Shown: piece by piece, positions 50,496 to 58,437 of the stretch
Layout: every line of letters starts with the position of its first letter
Numbering within the stretch: position 1 is the stretch's first letter
Assembly (NCBI GenBank): GCA_041736155.1
Contig: JBGSUL010000018.1
Location: 1-64,000 of the forward strand
From: JANPLN01 sp041736155
GTDB lineage: Bacteria > Bdellovibrionota > Bdellovibrionia > Bdellovibrionales > JAGQZY01
DNA length: 64,000 bases
Reading direction: 5' to 3'
The notes under the pieces: model-generated
The model's input: the letters and a program-made list of their open reading frames with translations, nothing else
What the model was told of the DNA's origin: nothing
The model's database searches: none
Position numbers and translations under genes: made by a program

Positions 50496-50840
50496 ATGAG
50501 TAATGAAGAAATCGTAGAAAAAGATTTAGTTGTAAAATTAGGTTCTAGAGCACGAATTCAGGCTGAGAAGATTATGCTTGAGATCAATTCGGTAGAAAAC
50601 TATCCCAAGAAAATTACTTTTAAAGATTTGCTTGAGTATGTTCTTGAGAAAATTCCGTCAACCTACGTTGAGGACCTTATAAAGCTCAGAATCCAACCAG
50701 AAGATACGTTGAAGCAAATGTATCTCAATTCTGGATCGACTTTGAGTTATCCAGAGTGGTTGCTTGAACGAATGGCAATGCTTGAATCGTTTGAAAAGAA
50801 GGGCGCGAAAAAGAAAGTCCAAGGGGGATTGAGTGTCTAA
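50496..50840 (+). CDS. Hypothetical protein downstream of relaxase
   Basis: A 114-residue cytoplasmic protein, highly charged and helical (VKLGSRARIQAEKIMLEINS, ITFKDLLEYVLEKIPSTYVE). The layout resembles small DNA-binding accessory proteins (RHH/partition-like), but no signature allows a family call. AAGGAGAGG upstream; it overlaps the next gene by eight bases. Confidence 0.5.
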   Translation: MSNEEIVEKDLVVKLGSRARIQAEKIMLEINSVENYPKKITFKDLLEYVLEKIPSTYVEDLIKLRIQPEDTLKQMYLNSGSTLSYPEWLLERMAMLESFEKKGAKKKVQGGLSV

Positions 50841-51099
50841 GTGCGGTGTATTTGGTTTAAGTCTTTTGATTTTGAGTGGGTGTGCTTCAAATTGCAAATT
50901 GAAGGATGAGGTGTTTGGTGTTCTTAGGAGGCAGAATGTTGTGCTAGAGGGAATTTTAAGTCGTCGTAAGCAAAAAGATTTTCAAGATAAAGTTTTGGAA
51001 TACGGATTGATCCCTGGTGAGGATTCACTCATTGCGGGATTAGGTACTGTTGTAAGAAGTAATAATGTGCTTTTAGAAGGAGGTCATACATGCAAGTAA
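50833..51099 (+). CDS. Small lipoprotein
   Basis: An 88-residue lipoprotein starting at GTG, with lipobox LLILSGCAS (Cys17). The mature part is charged and helical (LRRQNVVLEGILSRRKQKDF) and has a further Cys at each end. Size, position after the relaxase and lipidation would fit an entry-exclusion or lysis-type lipoprotein, but that is inference only. Overlaps genes on both sides. Confidence 0.55.
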   Translation: MSKCGVFGLSLLILSGCASNCKLKDEVFGVLRRQNVVLEGILSRRKQKDFQDKVLEYGLIPGEDSLIAGLGTVVRSNNVLLEGGHTCK

Positions 51100-51275
51100 C
51101 TTTTCAGGAAGTGGTGGCAATTAAAGATGAAGAAATATATCGAGATATTGGAAAGCTCGAATTTGCAACTGAGGATTACGAGGAGACTGCAGAAGACTGC
51201 GAAGAAGATAATGAGGCAGCTTTTTCGGCTTTGGTATGGCTAGGAAAGCTATTGAAGGCGATCTTAGGAAGGTAA
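51090..51275 (+). CDS. Small acidic hypothetical protein
   Basis: A 61-residue protein beginning inside the lipoprotein gene (10-base overlap, GAAGGAGG site). A strongly acidic middle (EDYEETAEDCEEDNEAA) is followed by an amphipathic C-terminal helix (FSALVWLGKLLKAILG). No family recognised; the acidic character is seen in DNA-mimic and anti-restriction proteins, but also in many others. Confidence 0.45.
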   Translation: MQVTFQEVVAIKDEEIYRDIGKLEFATEDYEETAEDCEEDNEAAFSALVWLGKLLKAILGR

Positions 51276-51306
51276 TAGGAAAATCGTACCCTAAAGGTGA
51301 AAATGG

Positions 51307-51323
51307 GTAGGAGATTTTCCTAC
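51307..51323. repeat. Short palindrome after the relaxase operon
   Basis: GTAGGA and TCCTAC flank a 5-base loop, about 30 bases after the last gene of the rightward operon. There is no T-run directly after it, so it is a weak terminator candidate. AAATGGGT just before it pairs with ACCCATTT at about 51377, a larger imperfect structure. Confidence 0.35.
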
Positions 51324-51420
51324 ATTCTTTGTAAATGTATGATTTTACTGTATATTTAACGATAGTACGAAATCCACCCATTTTAGTATTTGGGTTGAGC
51401 TTGTGCCCTTTTACTCATTA

Positions 51421-51458
51421 CTAATTGCAACCCAAAATTAAATATGGGTTGCAATTAG
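51421..51458. promoter_or_regulatory. Perfect inverted repeat upstream of abiEi (operator)
   Basis: CTAATTGCAACCCA (51421-51434) and TGGGTTGCAATTAG (51445-51458) form a perfect 14-bp inverted repeat with a 10-base spacer, just 17 bases before the AbiEi start. AbiEi antitoxins are known to bind inverted repeats upstream of their own gene and repress it, so this is the likely operator. Confidence 0.8.
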
Positions 51459-51475
51459 TATATTCGAGGAGTATC

Positions 51476-52096
51476 ATGTTTAGTACAGATATGGGTGAAC
51501 AATTCGATAAGAAGATTAAATCATTTAAAAAAAAATACGGTAACAAGCAGTTTACTTACTCTGAAGCTATTGAGTTTGGGTTCTCGCACGCTGAGTTTTA
51601 TCGGCATGTGACCACTCAACTTTTTGAGCGAGTTCACAAAGCTACATATCGTTTTGATGATTACCTGCCTTTGACTCAGCCTGAACAATTTAGGGATGCA
51701 CTCCAGTTAGTGGGACATCACTCTGCTATTTGTCTTACATCTGCATTAAGTTATTACAGATTAACAGATATTGTAGTTACAAAGCCGTGGATTCTTGTTG
51801 ATCACACAACAACGAGTCGATCAAAAATCATCCAGCTTTTTAGAAAACGTAATCCCATGTGGGATATTGGTATTGAAGATATTGATGGCATTAGAATAAC
51901 GTCTGTGGAACGCACAATAGTAGAAAGCATAGCTTACAGAAACACCTTAACAGGCTACGAAGGGATCTATGCCTTGAGAAAAGCCATTTTTCAACATAAA
52001 GTTAATCTGCAAGATTTAATGAAAATTGCAAGACAGCTTGGATACACTAAGCGAGTCGATAGTGTTTTGGAGGCGTATTTAGATGAAGGCGAATGA
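51476..52096 (+). CDS. abiEi: AbiEi-type antitoxin
   Basis: About 206 residues from the ATG at 51476 (GAGGA site). The N-terminal winged-helix part (KQFTYSEAIEFGFSHAEFYR) binds the operator upstream; the C-terminal part (SIAYRNTLTGYEGIYALRKA) is the antitoxin domain of type IV AbiE systems. It overlaps AbiEii by 14 bases, the usual arrangement. As cargo of the element it protects it from loss and may abort phage infection. Confidence 0.85.
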   Translation: MFSTDMGEQFDKKIKSFKKKYGNKQFTYSEAIEFGFSHAEFYRHVTTQLFERVHKATYRFDDYLPLTQPEQFRDALQLVGHHSAICLTSALSYYRLTDIVVTKPWILVDHTTTSRSKIIQLFRKRNPMWDIGIEDIDGIRITSVERTIVESIAYRNTLTGYEGIYALRKAIFQHKVNLQDLMKIARQLGYTKRVDSVLEAYLDEGE

Positions 52097-52919
52097 AATT
52101 TCAAAGAAAATAAAAATAGAATCAGAAAAGCTTGGTCTTCATTTTAATCAAATTTTAACTATGGTTGCTTATGAGAGGGCTATTCCACGTTTAATATCTG
52201 TAAAAACTCTTCAAGAGAACATCATCTTTAAAGGTGGAATGGTAATGCGAGTGGTTTATGGAAGCGATAGGTTTACTGTGGATCTGGATTTATCTTTTGA
52301 GAAACTCTCACCTGAGAAGCTTATGCAATCAGTTGAGGAAGCTTTGTCGACTGATATTGAAGATGGTTTTTCTTTTAAGCTTGGAAAATGGTCTAAAATT
52401 ACTGAACATAAAGAATATTCTGGCCTAAGATATACGACTGAGTTTTATTTCAATAAATTAAATATTCAGGCCATTCAATTGGATTTTACAGTATCCGAAG
52501 TGAGTGATAGTTTTGTGAAGAAAAATGTTACGCTAACTTTTGATAACGGAAAAATTGCATGTAACGTCTATTCCATAGAGCAAATATTATCTGAGAAGCT
52601 TCATGCCCTAGTTGATCGTGGAGAAGATTCAACTCGCTCAAAGGATTTGTACGACATAAATCTTCTCTTGAAGCAAAAAGTTAATCCAGCTCGTCTTAAA
52701 AAAAGGATTGAGGTGGTTTTTAAAGCCAGAGAAACGGAAGTTCCAAAACACTTTTCGTCTTTTTTTGACAATGTCAGCAAGAAAAAATTAGAAAATAGCT
52801 GGAGTCGTGTTCAACGTCATCTTCCTGGTGAAACCAAGTTCGAAGACGTTATAGGCGAATTTAATAAAAATATGAAAATACTTGATTCCATGTTTACGTT
52901 TGGCCTTGCAGGTAGATAA
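52083..52919 (+). CDS. abiEii: AbiEii-type nucleotidyltransferase toxin
   Basis: A 278-residue toxin with the AbiEii nucleotidyltransferase motifs: FKGGMVMRVVYGSDRFTVDL gives the GG and the catalytic D-x-D (DLDLSF), and SIEQILSEKLHALVDRGED with RSKDLYDINLLL forms the later conserved block. These toxins transfer nucleotides onto tRNA or similar targets and stop growth; the antitoxin upstream represses the operon. Length is typical. Confidence 0.9.
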   Translation: MKANEISKKIKIESEKLGLHFNQILTMVAYERAIPRLISVKTLQENIIFKGGMVMRVVYGSDRFTVDLDLSFEKLSPEKLMQSVEEALSTDIEDGFSFKLGKWSKITEHKEYSGLRYTTEFYFNKLNIQAIQLDFTVSEVSDSFVKKNVTLTFDNGKIACNVYSIEQILSEKLHALVDRGEDSTRSKDLYDINLLLKQKVNPARLKKRIEVVFKARETEVPKHFSSFFDNVSKKKLENSWSRVQRHLPGETKFEDVIGEFNKNMKILDSMFTFGLAGR

Positions 52920-53074
52920 ATTTATTGAATTCAACACTCTAGTTATCTTAAAACTTAATAGCTCATGTTAATATTTATTTTAAGAAACCTATAGCGTTTC
53001 CGTTCGTCTATTTTAGTAGATTTTGTCGCATTGCTTTTTATATTTTTCACTAGAAATAGATAGGAGTATGAAAT

Positions 53075-53176
53075 ATGTTTATATCGAGAAAAGAAAATCA
53101 TTTAAAAGATGATTTATGGCTCTTTGAAATTTTGGCGAATATTCGGAATCAAAAATACTCGGTGGTTTTTGTATGA
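53075..53176 (+). CDS. Small leader-like open frame before the excisionase gene
   Basis: A 33-residue frame (MFISRKENHLKDDLWLFEIL, then ANIRNQKYSVVFV) with AGGAG at a fitting distance. Its stop overlaps the excisionase start (ATGA), which suggests translational coupling. No family recognised; it could be a true small protein or only a coupling leader. Confidence 0.35.
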   Translation: MFISRKENHLKDDLWLFEILANIRNQKYSVVFV

Positions 53177-53460
53177 AAAGGCCCCCCTACTCTTCACCAA
53201 AGAGGCAGGAGCCTTTGATTGAGGAAATGCCTTACGTTGCTCCACACCTACCCTCGAAATGGCCCAGATGGTTGACCACAAAACAAGCGGCAACCTACCT
53301 CGGAAAATTTCGGCGAAAAGATGGAACTCCGTCTGAAGGTTCAATCCGCAATATGATTTATCGAAAGCAACTTGTTGCTAAAAAGTTCGTTGGACGAATT
53401 TTGATAGATCGTTTGCATTTGGACCAAGTAATTGGACTTTCTCCACAACCAGGAGGCTAA
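53173..53460 (+). CDS. Excisionase-like HTH protein
   Basis: A 95-residue protein. WLTTKQAATYLGKFRRKDGT followed by SIRNMIYRKQLVAKKFVGRI matches the helix-turn-helix_17/excisionase winged-helix pattern, with a longer loop than usual. It lies two bases before the integrase gene on the same strand. Xis proteins bend att DNA and direct the recombinase to excise; here the N-terminal Pro-rich tail is extra. Confidence 0.75.
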   Translation: MKRPPYSSPKRQEPLIEEMPYVAPHLPSKWPRWLTTKQAATYLGKFRRKDGTPSEGSIRNMIYRKQLVAKKFVGRILIDRLHLDQVIGLSPQPGG

Positions 53461-53462
53461 TT

Positions 53463-54698
53463 ATGTCAATCAAAACATGGATCGAAAACGATAAGGTATT
53501 TTATCAAGTAGTAGCAGAAAAAAAGTCATGCGTAGTTAAGGGCGTTCGCTCCACTAAAAGACTGAGAGGTATTTTAGAAGGAGTCACGGCAGAACAGGCT
53601 CAAATTGCCATCCCAGAAGATGCTATGAGAAAACTTCGGAAAATGGAGCTAAAACTCTATGCACAAGTTGAACTCGTTGTATCTAAACAGGAAGGGGCAG
53701 GAATCACCTGGAAGAACCTCATTGACCGCTGGGAAAATGAAGTTCTCTGTGATCGCGAGTTACTTGCTTTTATTGGACTCCATCCTCGAACTGCTGATGG
53801 GTATTTAAGAACACTTTTAGATCATACGGACGGCTGGTTTAATCGACCCGCCTCGGATGTAACATCTGTGGACTTTGAAGTTCTCATTATGCAGATGAAG
53901 AAAATTGGTTACTCTCTCGGCACCATTTACAACGTAAAGACTGCCGTTAATTCTTGTTACAAATGGGGAATTAAAAAAAGACTTATTCCCAATGTAACTG
54001 TGTCACCTACCTACGGTTGCACGATTTCGAGAAAAAATGCACGACGACCTGAGATTTTAAATTTTACAGAAATCTGCAAACTTCTCGATGAAGCAAAAAA
54101 ACGTAACCATGAGTGGTATCCAATTTGGAAACTTGTTTTATACACAGGTTTAAGAAGTGGCGAAGCTTACGCTTTAAAGGCGAAGGATATTGAGTTTGAA
54201 GAAAAACGCATTATTCTTGACACAAAGTTTAACTTTCGCACCAAAAAGGAAGAACAGCTTAAAGACTGCGAATGGCGACAGGTTCCAATCAATGAGGAGT
54301 TAATGAACTTTCTCATCGAACTCGGTGTTAAGGAGATGCCGTCAAATGACTACATTCTCCCAAAGCTTCGTTCTTGGCGACAAGGAGAGGCGGCGAAAAT
54401 ACTCCGTCAGTTCTGTGAAGATATTGGAATTAACTCCATTTGCTTTCACACCCTCAGAGCCTGTTGGGCGACGCAATTATTAAGAAACGGCGTGGCTCAA
54501 TCGAAGGTTCTCATCATGGGTGGTTGGGCTGATTTGGAAACGATGCAGGTTTATTTACGTCGTGCAGGAGTGGAAATCATAGGAGCCACAGACTCTTTGC
54601 AATTTGAGCGTAAAGAGCGCCCAGGCCGCATCTTTAAATTGCTTGCAAACAATGGAAATAACGATTTATCTTATGAAGAAGAAGAGATTTTTGACTAA
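53463..54698 (+). CDS. int: Tyrosine recombinase/integrase of the element
   Basis: A 411-residue integrase. The catalytic set is visible: R231 (YTGLRSGEAY), H329 and R332 (CFHTLRACW), W355 in place of the second histidine (MGGWAD) and the nucleophile Y364 (MQVYLRR). A SAM-like core-binding domain precedes it (residues ~80-175). It should insert and excise the element at an att site near its 3' or 5' end; no tRNA target is seen next to it. Confidence 0.92.
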   Translation: MSIKTWIENDKVFYQVVAEKKSCVVKGVRSTKRLRGILEGVTAEQAQIAIPEDAMRKLRKMELKLYAQVELVVSKQEGAGITWKNLIDRWENEVLCDRELLAFIGLHPRTADGYLRTLLDHTDGWFNRPASDVTSVDFEVLIMQMKKIGYSLGTIYNVKTAVNSCYKWGIKKRLIPNVTVSPTYGCTISRKNARRPEILNFTEICKLLDEAKKRNHEWYPIWKLVLYTGLRSGEAYALKAKDIEFEEKRIILDTKFNFRTKKEEQLKDCEWRQVPINEELMNFLIELGVKEMPSNDYILPKLRSWRQGEAAKILRQFCEDIGINSICFHTLRACWATQLLRNGVAQSKVLIMGGWADLETMQVYLRRAGVEIIGATDSLQFERKERPGRIFKLLANNGNNDLSYEEEEIFD

Positions 54699-54999
54699 AA
54701 CAAATATGAATGCGGTTGTCGGTCCAGACTTCTTCTAGAGCGACGTTAAAGGTGTAGAATTACTTATGGTCCTACATTCACCCCATTTTTCTACTTAATC
54801 AAAAGTGCCTTCAAAATAATCAAATGATTCCCAGATCTTATTAAACGAACTCTAATAAAGCAGAGGACGCCCGAAATGACCAGAAATGTGCCCAAATTTC
54901 AGCGTTGGGTAACAGAAAGGTAACACGAGGGTGACACACAGGAAATACAATACTGGAGCTGATTTCAGGCACTTTTGATCTTTAAAAAAGGAGCCTCTG
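54699..54999. other. Intergenic region at the right end of the element
   Basis: No gene is visible. Expected site of the integrase-proximal att sequence, but no direct repeat with the 23.8-24.3 kb region could be found by eye. AAAAAAGGAG at its end is the ribosome site of the next small gene. Confidence 0.4.
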
Positions 55000-55164
55000 A
55001 TGACAAAAGCAATTGTAAAGTTAATCCTCATCATTTTTATAGTTCTGGTAGCCATTCGACAACTACCGGCCCTCCATAATGCGACAAAACAACTTTTAGC
55101 GAAACGGGCACAAAAGGGATTTTCGTCTCTTGAAAGCTTTAACAATCAACTTTGGAAAAAATAA
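55000..55164 (+). CDS. Small single-span membrane protein
   Basis: A 54-residue protein with a strong ribosome site (AAAAAAGGAG). The N-terminal helix (KLILIIFIVLVAIRQL) spans the membrane; the rest is basic and helical (TKQLLAKRAQKGFSSLESF). Family not recognised. It probably belongs to the chromosomal side of the junction. Confidence 0.6.
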   Translation: MTKAIVKLILIIFIVLVAIRQLPALHNATKQLLAKRAQKGFSSLESFNNQLWKK

Positions 55165-55204
55165 GTTTTGGCCCGTAAGTTCATGCCCATAATGTAAACA
55201 GACA

Positions 55205-56119
55205 CTATTTTATAAATTTATTTTTTAAGGCCTTAAATAGCATTGTGTAGTTTTCCCAGTATCTCCTTCTGTTTTCCTCAGAATACTCATGTCGCATATA
55301 AAAAAAATCTTCATAAAGCATTCTCAATTCGCTCTCGTTCAGTTTTTGACTAAAATCCAAATGCAACATATTGGGCCTAATAACCCACCCATGTAAAAAC
55401 GGATGCGGGTAAATTCTATATCCGAAGTGTTCTTTTTTTAGATAGTGCTCATACCAGCCTTTTTTTATCGATTTAGTTTCCATCATCAAAAGTGGATAAA
55501 AAACATTAGCATAAAAATCATATCCATTTTTTTTCCTTAAACGTTCATGGAGTTCTTTAATCCGGTCGAGATTCATAATCTCATCCATGGCCTCTGATTT
55601 TGCATAAAAGAAAAAATCGTCGATAACCACCTGTGGAGGAACATCGGCTCCATAGCCCTCGACCCACATACGATAGATGTAAATTTTCAGAACCGGTTGC
55701 GATTTCGGCTCGAAGAGAGATTCGACAAACTGTTTTCCCTCAAAACCAGGAATATAATCGTATCTCGTCTTTACTTTATAGTCGTACTTAAATCCCTGCA
55801 TTTTTTCGTACTCAATAGCTAAATTATTGCAGAGAGAGGCAGAAACCTCCTGCCCTCGAGCCATTAAAAAATCGTCCAAAGGACCCCTATCAACATGCAT
55901 TGATAGGGGCTCATATAAACTGATGAGCTCTTTTTGGAGCATCTCTGGACTAAAGGATGTTGTCTTACCCTTTTCGACAAAGTCGGCCCATGCCCAGCAA
56001 TGAAGAAACAGATCGACTGTAATGCCTTCGGCACGAATTTCTGAAATAAGCTTTTTTAGGCGAAGAAAACCTTCTTTATAGAACCTCGGTTGCCCCGAAA
56101 TACAAAATGCAATCCTCAT
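55205..56119 (-). CDS. Putative GT-A-type glycosyltransferase-like protein
   Basis: A 304-residue protein. The opening MRIAFCISGQPRFY and the following VDLFLHCWAW are typical of a family of bacterial and phage-encoded proteins thought to be sugar transferases (SGQxR, then a D-x-F/L-x-H strand). KTRYDYIPG and VIDDFFFYAKSEAMD give possible metal-binding acids. No membrane helix. The exact family name and sugar are not known to me; function is inferred. Confidence 0.55.
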   Translation of the reverse strand: MRIAFCISGQPRFYKEGFLRLKKLISEIRAEGITVDLFLHCWAWADFVEKGKTTSFSPEMLQKELISLYEPLSMHVDRGPLDDFLMARGQEVSASLCNNLAIEYEKMQGFKYDYKVKTRYDYIPGFEGKQFVESLFEPKSQPVLKIYIYRMWVEGYGADVPPQVVIDDFFFYAKSEAMDEIMNLDRIKELHERLRKKNGYDFYANVFYPLLMMETKSIKKGWYEHYLKKEHFGYRIYPHPFLHGWVIRPNMLHLDFSQKLNESELRMLYEDFFYMRHEYSEENRRRYWENYTMLFKALKNKFIK

Positions 56120-56202
56120 AAATGCCTCATAACGAGTCTATTCAATGTAAGTAAAAAATCAAAGATTGAACTCTTTTACCCAATATATCATACTGAGAAT
56201 AT

Positions 56203-56688
56203 ATGCTATCACGAAGAGTTTTTAATAAGAACATTCTGTTAGGGTTCATCGGTTCTTTTTATCCAAAAAATCTAAATCTAAAAGCCACAGACGACAAGCA
56301 TTCTGTTTTTGCTGCTTTTTTTGTAACTAAATTTAATACAAGTGAAAAGCTCTCTAAAGAAACTTTTGAATCTAGAAAATCTTCCTATTTTAAAGAAGAG
56401 GATTTTCAAAAAATATACTCTGCATTTAAAAGTTCAAAGAAAATTTTAGACAACCGTTTTTCTTTCGATGGACTATCTTGTACATCTATATTCTTCTTCT
56501 CTGACCGATCTGCTTTAGATCAATGGTGCCACGAAATGACAAAACTAACGGTCATCGACAAATCGATGCTAGATCTTGGATACACTGATGAGTATTTTGG
56601 GCAATATGTGAGTCGCAACTATCTTAATCTAGAGACTGATCAACTTATCACCAGAACTCTAAATACAAGAGAAAAATTAATCCTATAA
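56203..56688 (+). CDS. Small Tat-signal protein of unknown function
   Basis: A 161-residue protein with a twin-arginine signal (SRRVFNKNILLGFIGSF; S-R-R-x-F-x-K). The mature part is an alpha/beta mix with two cysteines (LSCTSIFFF, QWCHEM). No family recognised. It is convergent with the AsnB-like gene 15 bases away. The similarly sized Tat-type protein at 2.8-3.2 kb also neighbours an AsnB-like gene, though the two sequences are not clearly alike. Confidence 0.5.
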   Translation: MLSRRVFNKNILLGFIGSFYPKNLNLKATDDKHSVFAAFFVTKFNTSEKLSKETFESRKSSYFKEEDFQKIYSAFKSSKKILDNRFSFDGLSCTSIFFFSDRSALDQWCHEMTKLTVIDKSMLDLGYTDEYFGQYVSRNYLNLETDQLITRTLNTREKLIL

Positions 56689-56702
56689 CTTCGATTTACA
56701 CA

Positions 56703-57704
56703 TCAGGTATAATGCGACAATCTTCGCAGACCCAAACGAATAAAATCTTCACTCAGATCAAGATTATATTTTTGCACGAATTCTTTCAATTTTGGGGAAT
56801 AATCTGATTGAGAAGTAACATTCCTTGGATATTTAACAGCCCCCTTGCTATTTAACAAATGCTTAGGGGGATGTTGCGCTGAAAAATACTGACAATAATC
56901 ACTCACGAGAGGTGCTGCTAGTAGTTCTTCTTTAAAATCATAAATCATATGATCATATAGTTTGTAATCGACTACATCCTCTGAGTTGTAGGTCGACAAC
57001 TCATCAACAAAATCTGCACTAGAAAAGGGAGAATGAAATTCTTTAAATAAATTTTTGGGATGACTCCACGAAGCTGAAGCAGAGCTTTCGTAAATTTGAC
57101 TCAAGGGGGAATGTGTGAACGTTTTTAAAAAGAAGTTCAGTTGAAGTGGCTCTATATGATTGAAGTAAATGTTCCTAAATCTTTCAACATAGTCATCTGG
57201 AATCAGTCGCATAACGTTATCTATTCCCTTCGTTTGAACCCACCCTTGAATTGGAAGATTGCGAAACATTTGCCCTCCTAACAATTCCGTTGCGAAAATA
57301 GCGGTTATTTCTGGGGTTGAATCGAACGGCTTTAAGTACTCATTAGGAAAACCAGGCCTTAAAAAATGATGGGCATCTACGTTTAAAGATCTTATGGCCT
57401 GTCGAGAGCAGTACACATCTGCATCCAATTCCACGCCAATTTCAGGGTTGTAGTAAGTATGGATTTGCATTTTGTGATGCCCGCACTCTCTGAGAAGATA
57501 TGCAACAAGACGAGAATCCAATCCTCCACTCAACTTTAAAGACCAACACGGATTTTTTTGTGTAAATTGATCCACCCAATTCTTCAAAAAAAAAAGAAGT
57601 GCCGATGTGTTTTTTCGTAGTGTTTTTTTTTGCTCGAAGGCTTCGCCAGGCACTACAGCGCCTATAAATAAAAAATCGAAAATATCAAATTCACTCAGCT
57701 TCAA
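56703..57704 (-). CDS. Asparagine synthase-like (PP-loop) protein lacking the glutaminase domain
   Basis: About 333 residues from a TTG at 57704 (an open frame reaches 57830 but would run 140 bases into the desaturase gene). LKLSGGLDSRLVAYLLRE carries the SGGxDS PP-loop; ATELLGGQMF stands where the GD/GG loop closes the ATP site. The glutaminase domain is absent and only a short N-terminal segment (FLFIGAVVPGEAF) precedes the loop, so free ammonia or another amine is the likely nucleophile. Third gene of a leftward set with the GNAT-like protein and desaturase. Confidence 0.72.
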   Translation of the reverse strand: MKLSEFDIFDFLFIGAVVPGEAFEQKKTLRKNTSALLFFLKNWVDQFTQKNPCWSLKLSGGLDSRLVAYLLRECGHHKMQIHTYYNPEIGVELDADVYCSRQAIRSLNVDAHHFLRPGFPNEYLKPFDSTPEITAIFATELLGGQMFRNLPIQGWVQTKGIDNVMRLIPDDYVERFRNIYFNHIEPLQLNFFLKTFTHSPLSQIYESSASASWSHPKNLFKEFHSPFSSADFVDELSTYNSEDVVDYKLYDHMIYDFKEELLAAPLVSDYCQYFSAQHPPKHLLNSKGAVKYPRNVTSQSDYSPKLKEFVQKYNLDLSEDFIRLGLRRLSHYT

Positions 57705-58437
57705 TATTTTTAGCAAAGCATTTCCCAAAGTAATAAATAAGATCAAATTCTTTCCATGTCTTATTAAGATTGTGATTAGCTCTTTGAGGATACATATGAT
57801 GATTACTATGGAGTTCTTCTCCCCACGCAAGAGGTTTCAACCACCAAATGTTTCTAGACGTATCCTCATTTTTATTTTTTCCAGCACCTAAACATTTTGT
57901 ATGAACCACGATGACAGGGATTTTACTCAGCCAAAATCCAAATACCGTCAAAAAAGGTAAAAATAGAGCTCCAAAAAATGCAATCTCTAGGTGATATTTG
58001 TGAAAAAGGGAATTAAGAGGAGATTTGAGTTGAATTCTTAGTTCTTGCCGATTTGGCATAAACTCCGGCCCCCACAAACTGAATATGGCATTAATAAAAC
58101 CACAATGATATGGGTTGTGCGGATCTTTAGCAGTTCCACTATACATATGATGCTGACGGTGCACGGCTATGTACACGGGGGGGCTCCCCAGATTGAGCAA
58201 CGAAAACGAAAACAACCCGAAAACATCTACAATTTTATAAACATCAAAATGTTTATGACACCGGACCCTATGAATATAAAAACTGTGAGCAAAATTATGT
58301 ATTAAAATACCAAAAAAAATCACCCAAACTAACCAACTAAGCCCCCAAAGTTGTGCTTGAACCAACAGAGAGGCGTGCCCAATGCCCGCGATCATTTGGT
58401 ATTTATATCGAATCAGACCTGTAAGTGATATTTTCAA
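57691..58437 (-). CDS. Fatty acid desaturase (membrane, three His-box)
   Basis: A 248-residue integral membrane enzyme with the three histidine clusters that bind the di-iron centre: HRVRCH (residue ~55), HRQHH (~91) and HSNHH (~215). Helices around LVWVIFFGILIHNFAHSF and FGALFLPFLTVFGFWL cross the membrane. It should introduce a double bond, delta-9-type being most usual. It starts at TTG with AGGGGA ahead, overlapping the GNAT-like gene by 35 bases and the AsnB-like gene by 14. Confidence 0.85.
   Translation of the reverse strand: MKISLTGLIRYKYQMIAGIGHASLLVQAQLWGLSWLVWVIFFGILIHNFAHSFYIHRVRCHKHFDVYKIVDVFGLFSFSLLNLGSPPVYIAVHRQHHMYSGTAKDPHNPYHCGFINAIFSLWGPEFMPNRQELRIQLKSPLNSLFHKYHLEIAFFGALFLPFLTVFGFWLSKIPVIVVHTKCLGAGKNKNEDTSRNIWWLKPLAWGEELHSNHHMYPQRANHNLNKTWKEFDLIYYFGKCFAKNIEAE

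Larger units (their letters stand above)
23870..54800. mobile_element. Integrative and conjugative element (F-type transfer genes, MOBP relaxase, tyrosine integrase)
   Basis: The block has all parts of a self-transmissible element: integrase and excisionase at the right end (53.2-54.7 kb), relaxase and MobC-like protein (48.4-50.5 kb), coupling protein, VirB4/TraC ATPase, pilin and envelope channel (32.3-48.2 kb), a dedicated regulator block (25.9-31.6 kb) and cargo (AbiE). The left limit is a guess: decayed small genes from about 23.87 kb mark the change from the accessory region. I found no direct repeats (att) and no tRNA at either end by eye, so both ends are approximate. Confidence 0.75.

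Noticed and set aside
23800..54999. Search for att direct repeats and a tRNA target flanking the element
   Set aside because: No convincing shared sequence longer than chance and no tRNA-like cloverleaf were found by eye on either side; computer search for repeats is needed.
54852..55145. 97-codon minus-strand frame at the element's right end
   Set aside because: Antisense to the small membrane protein gene that has a strong AAAAAAGGAG site; translation looks random.
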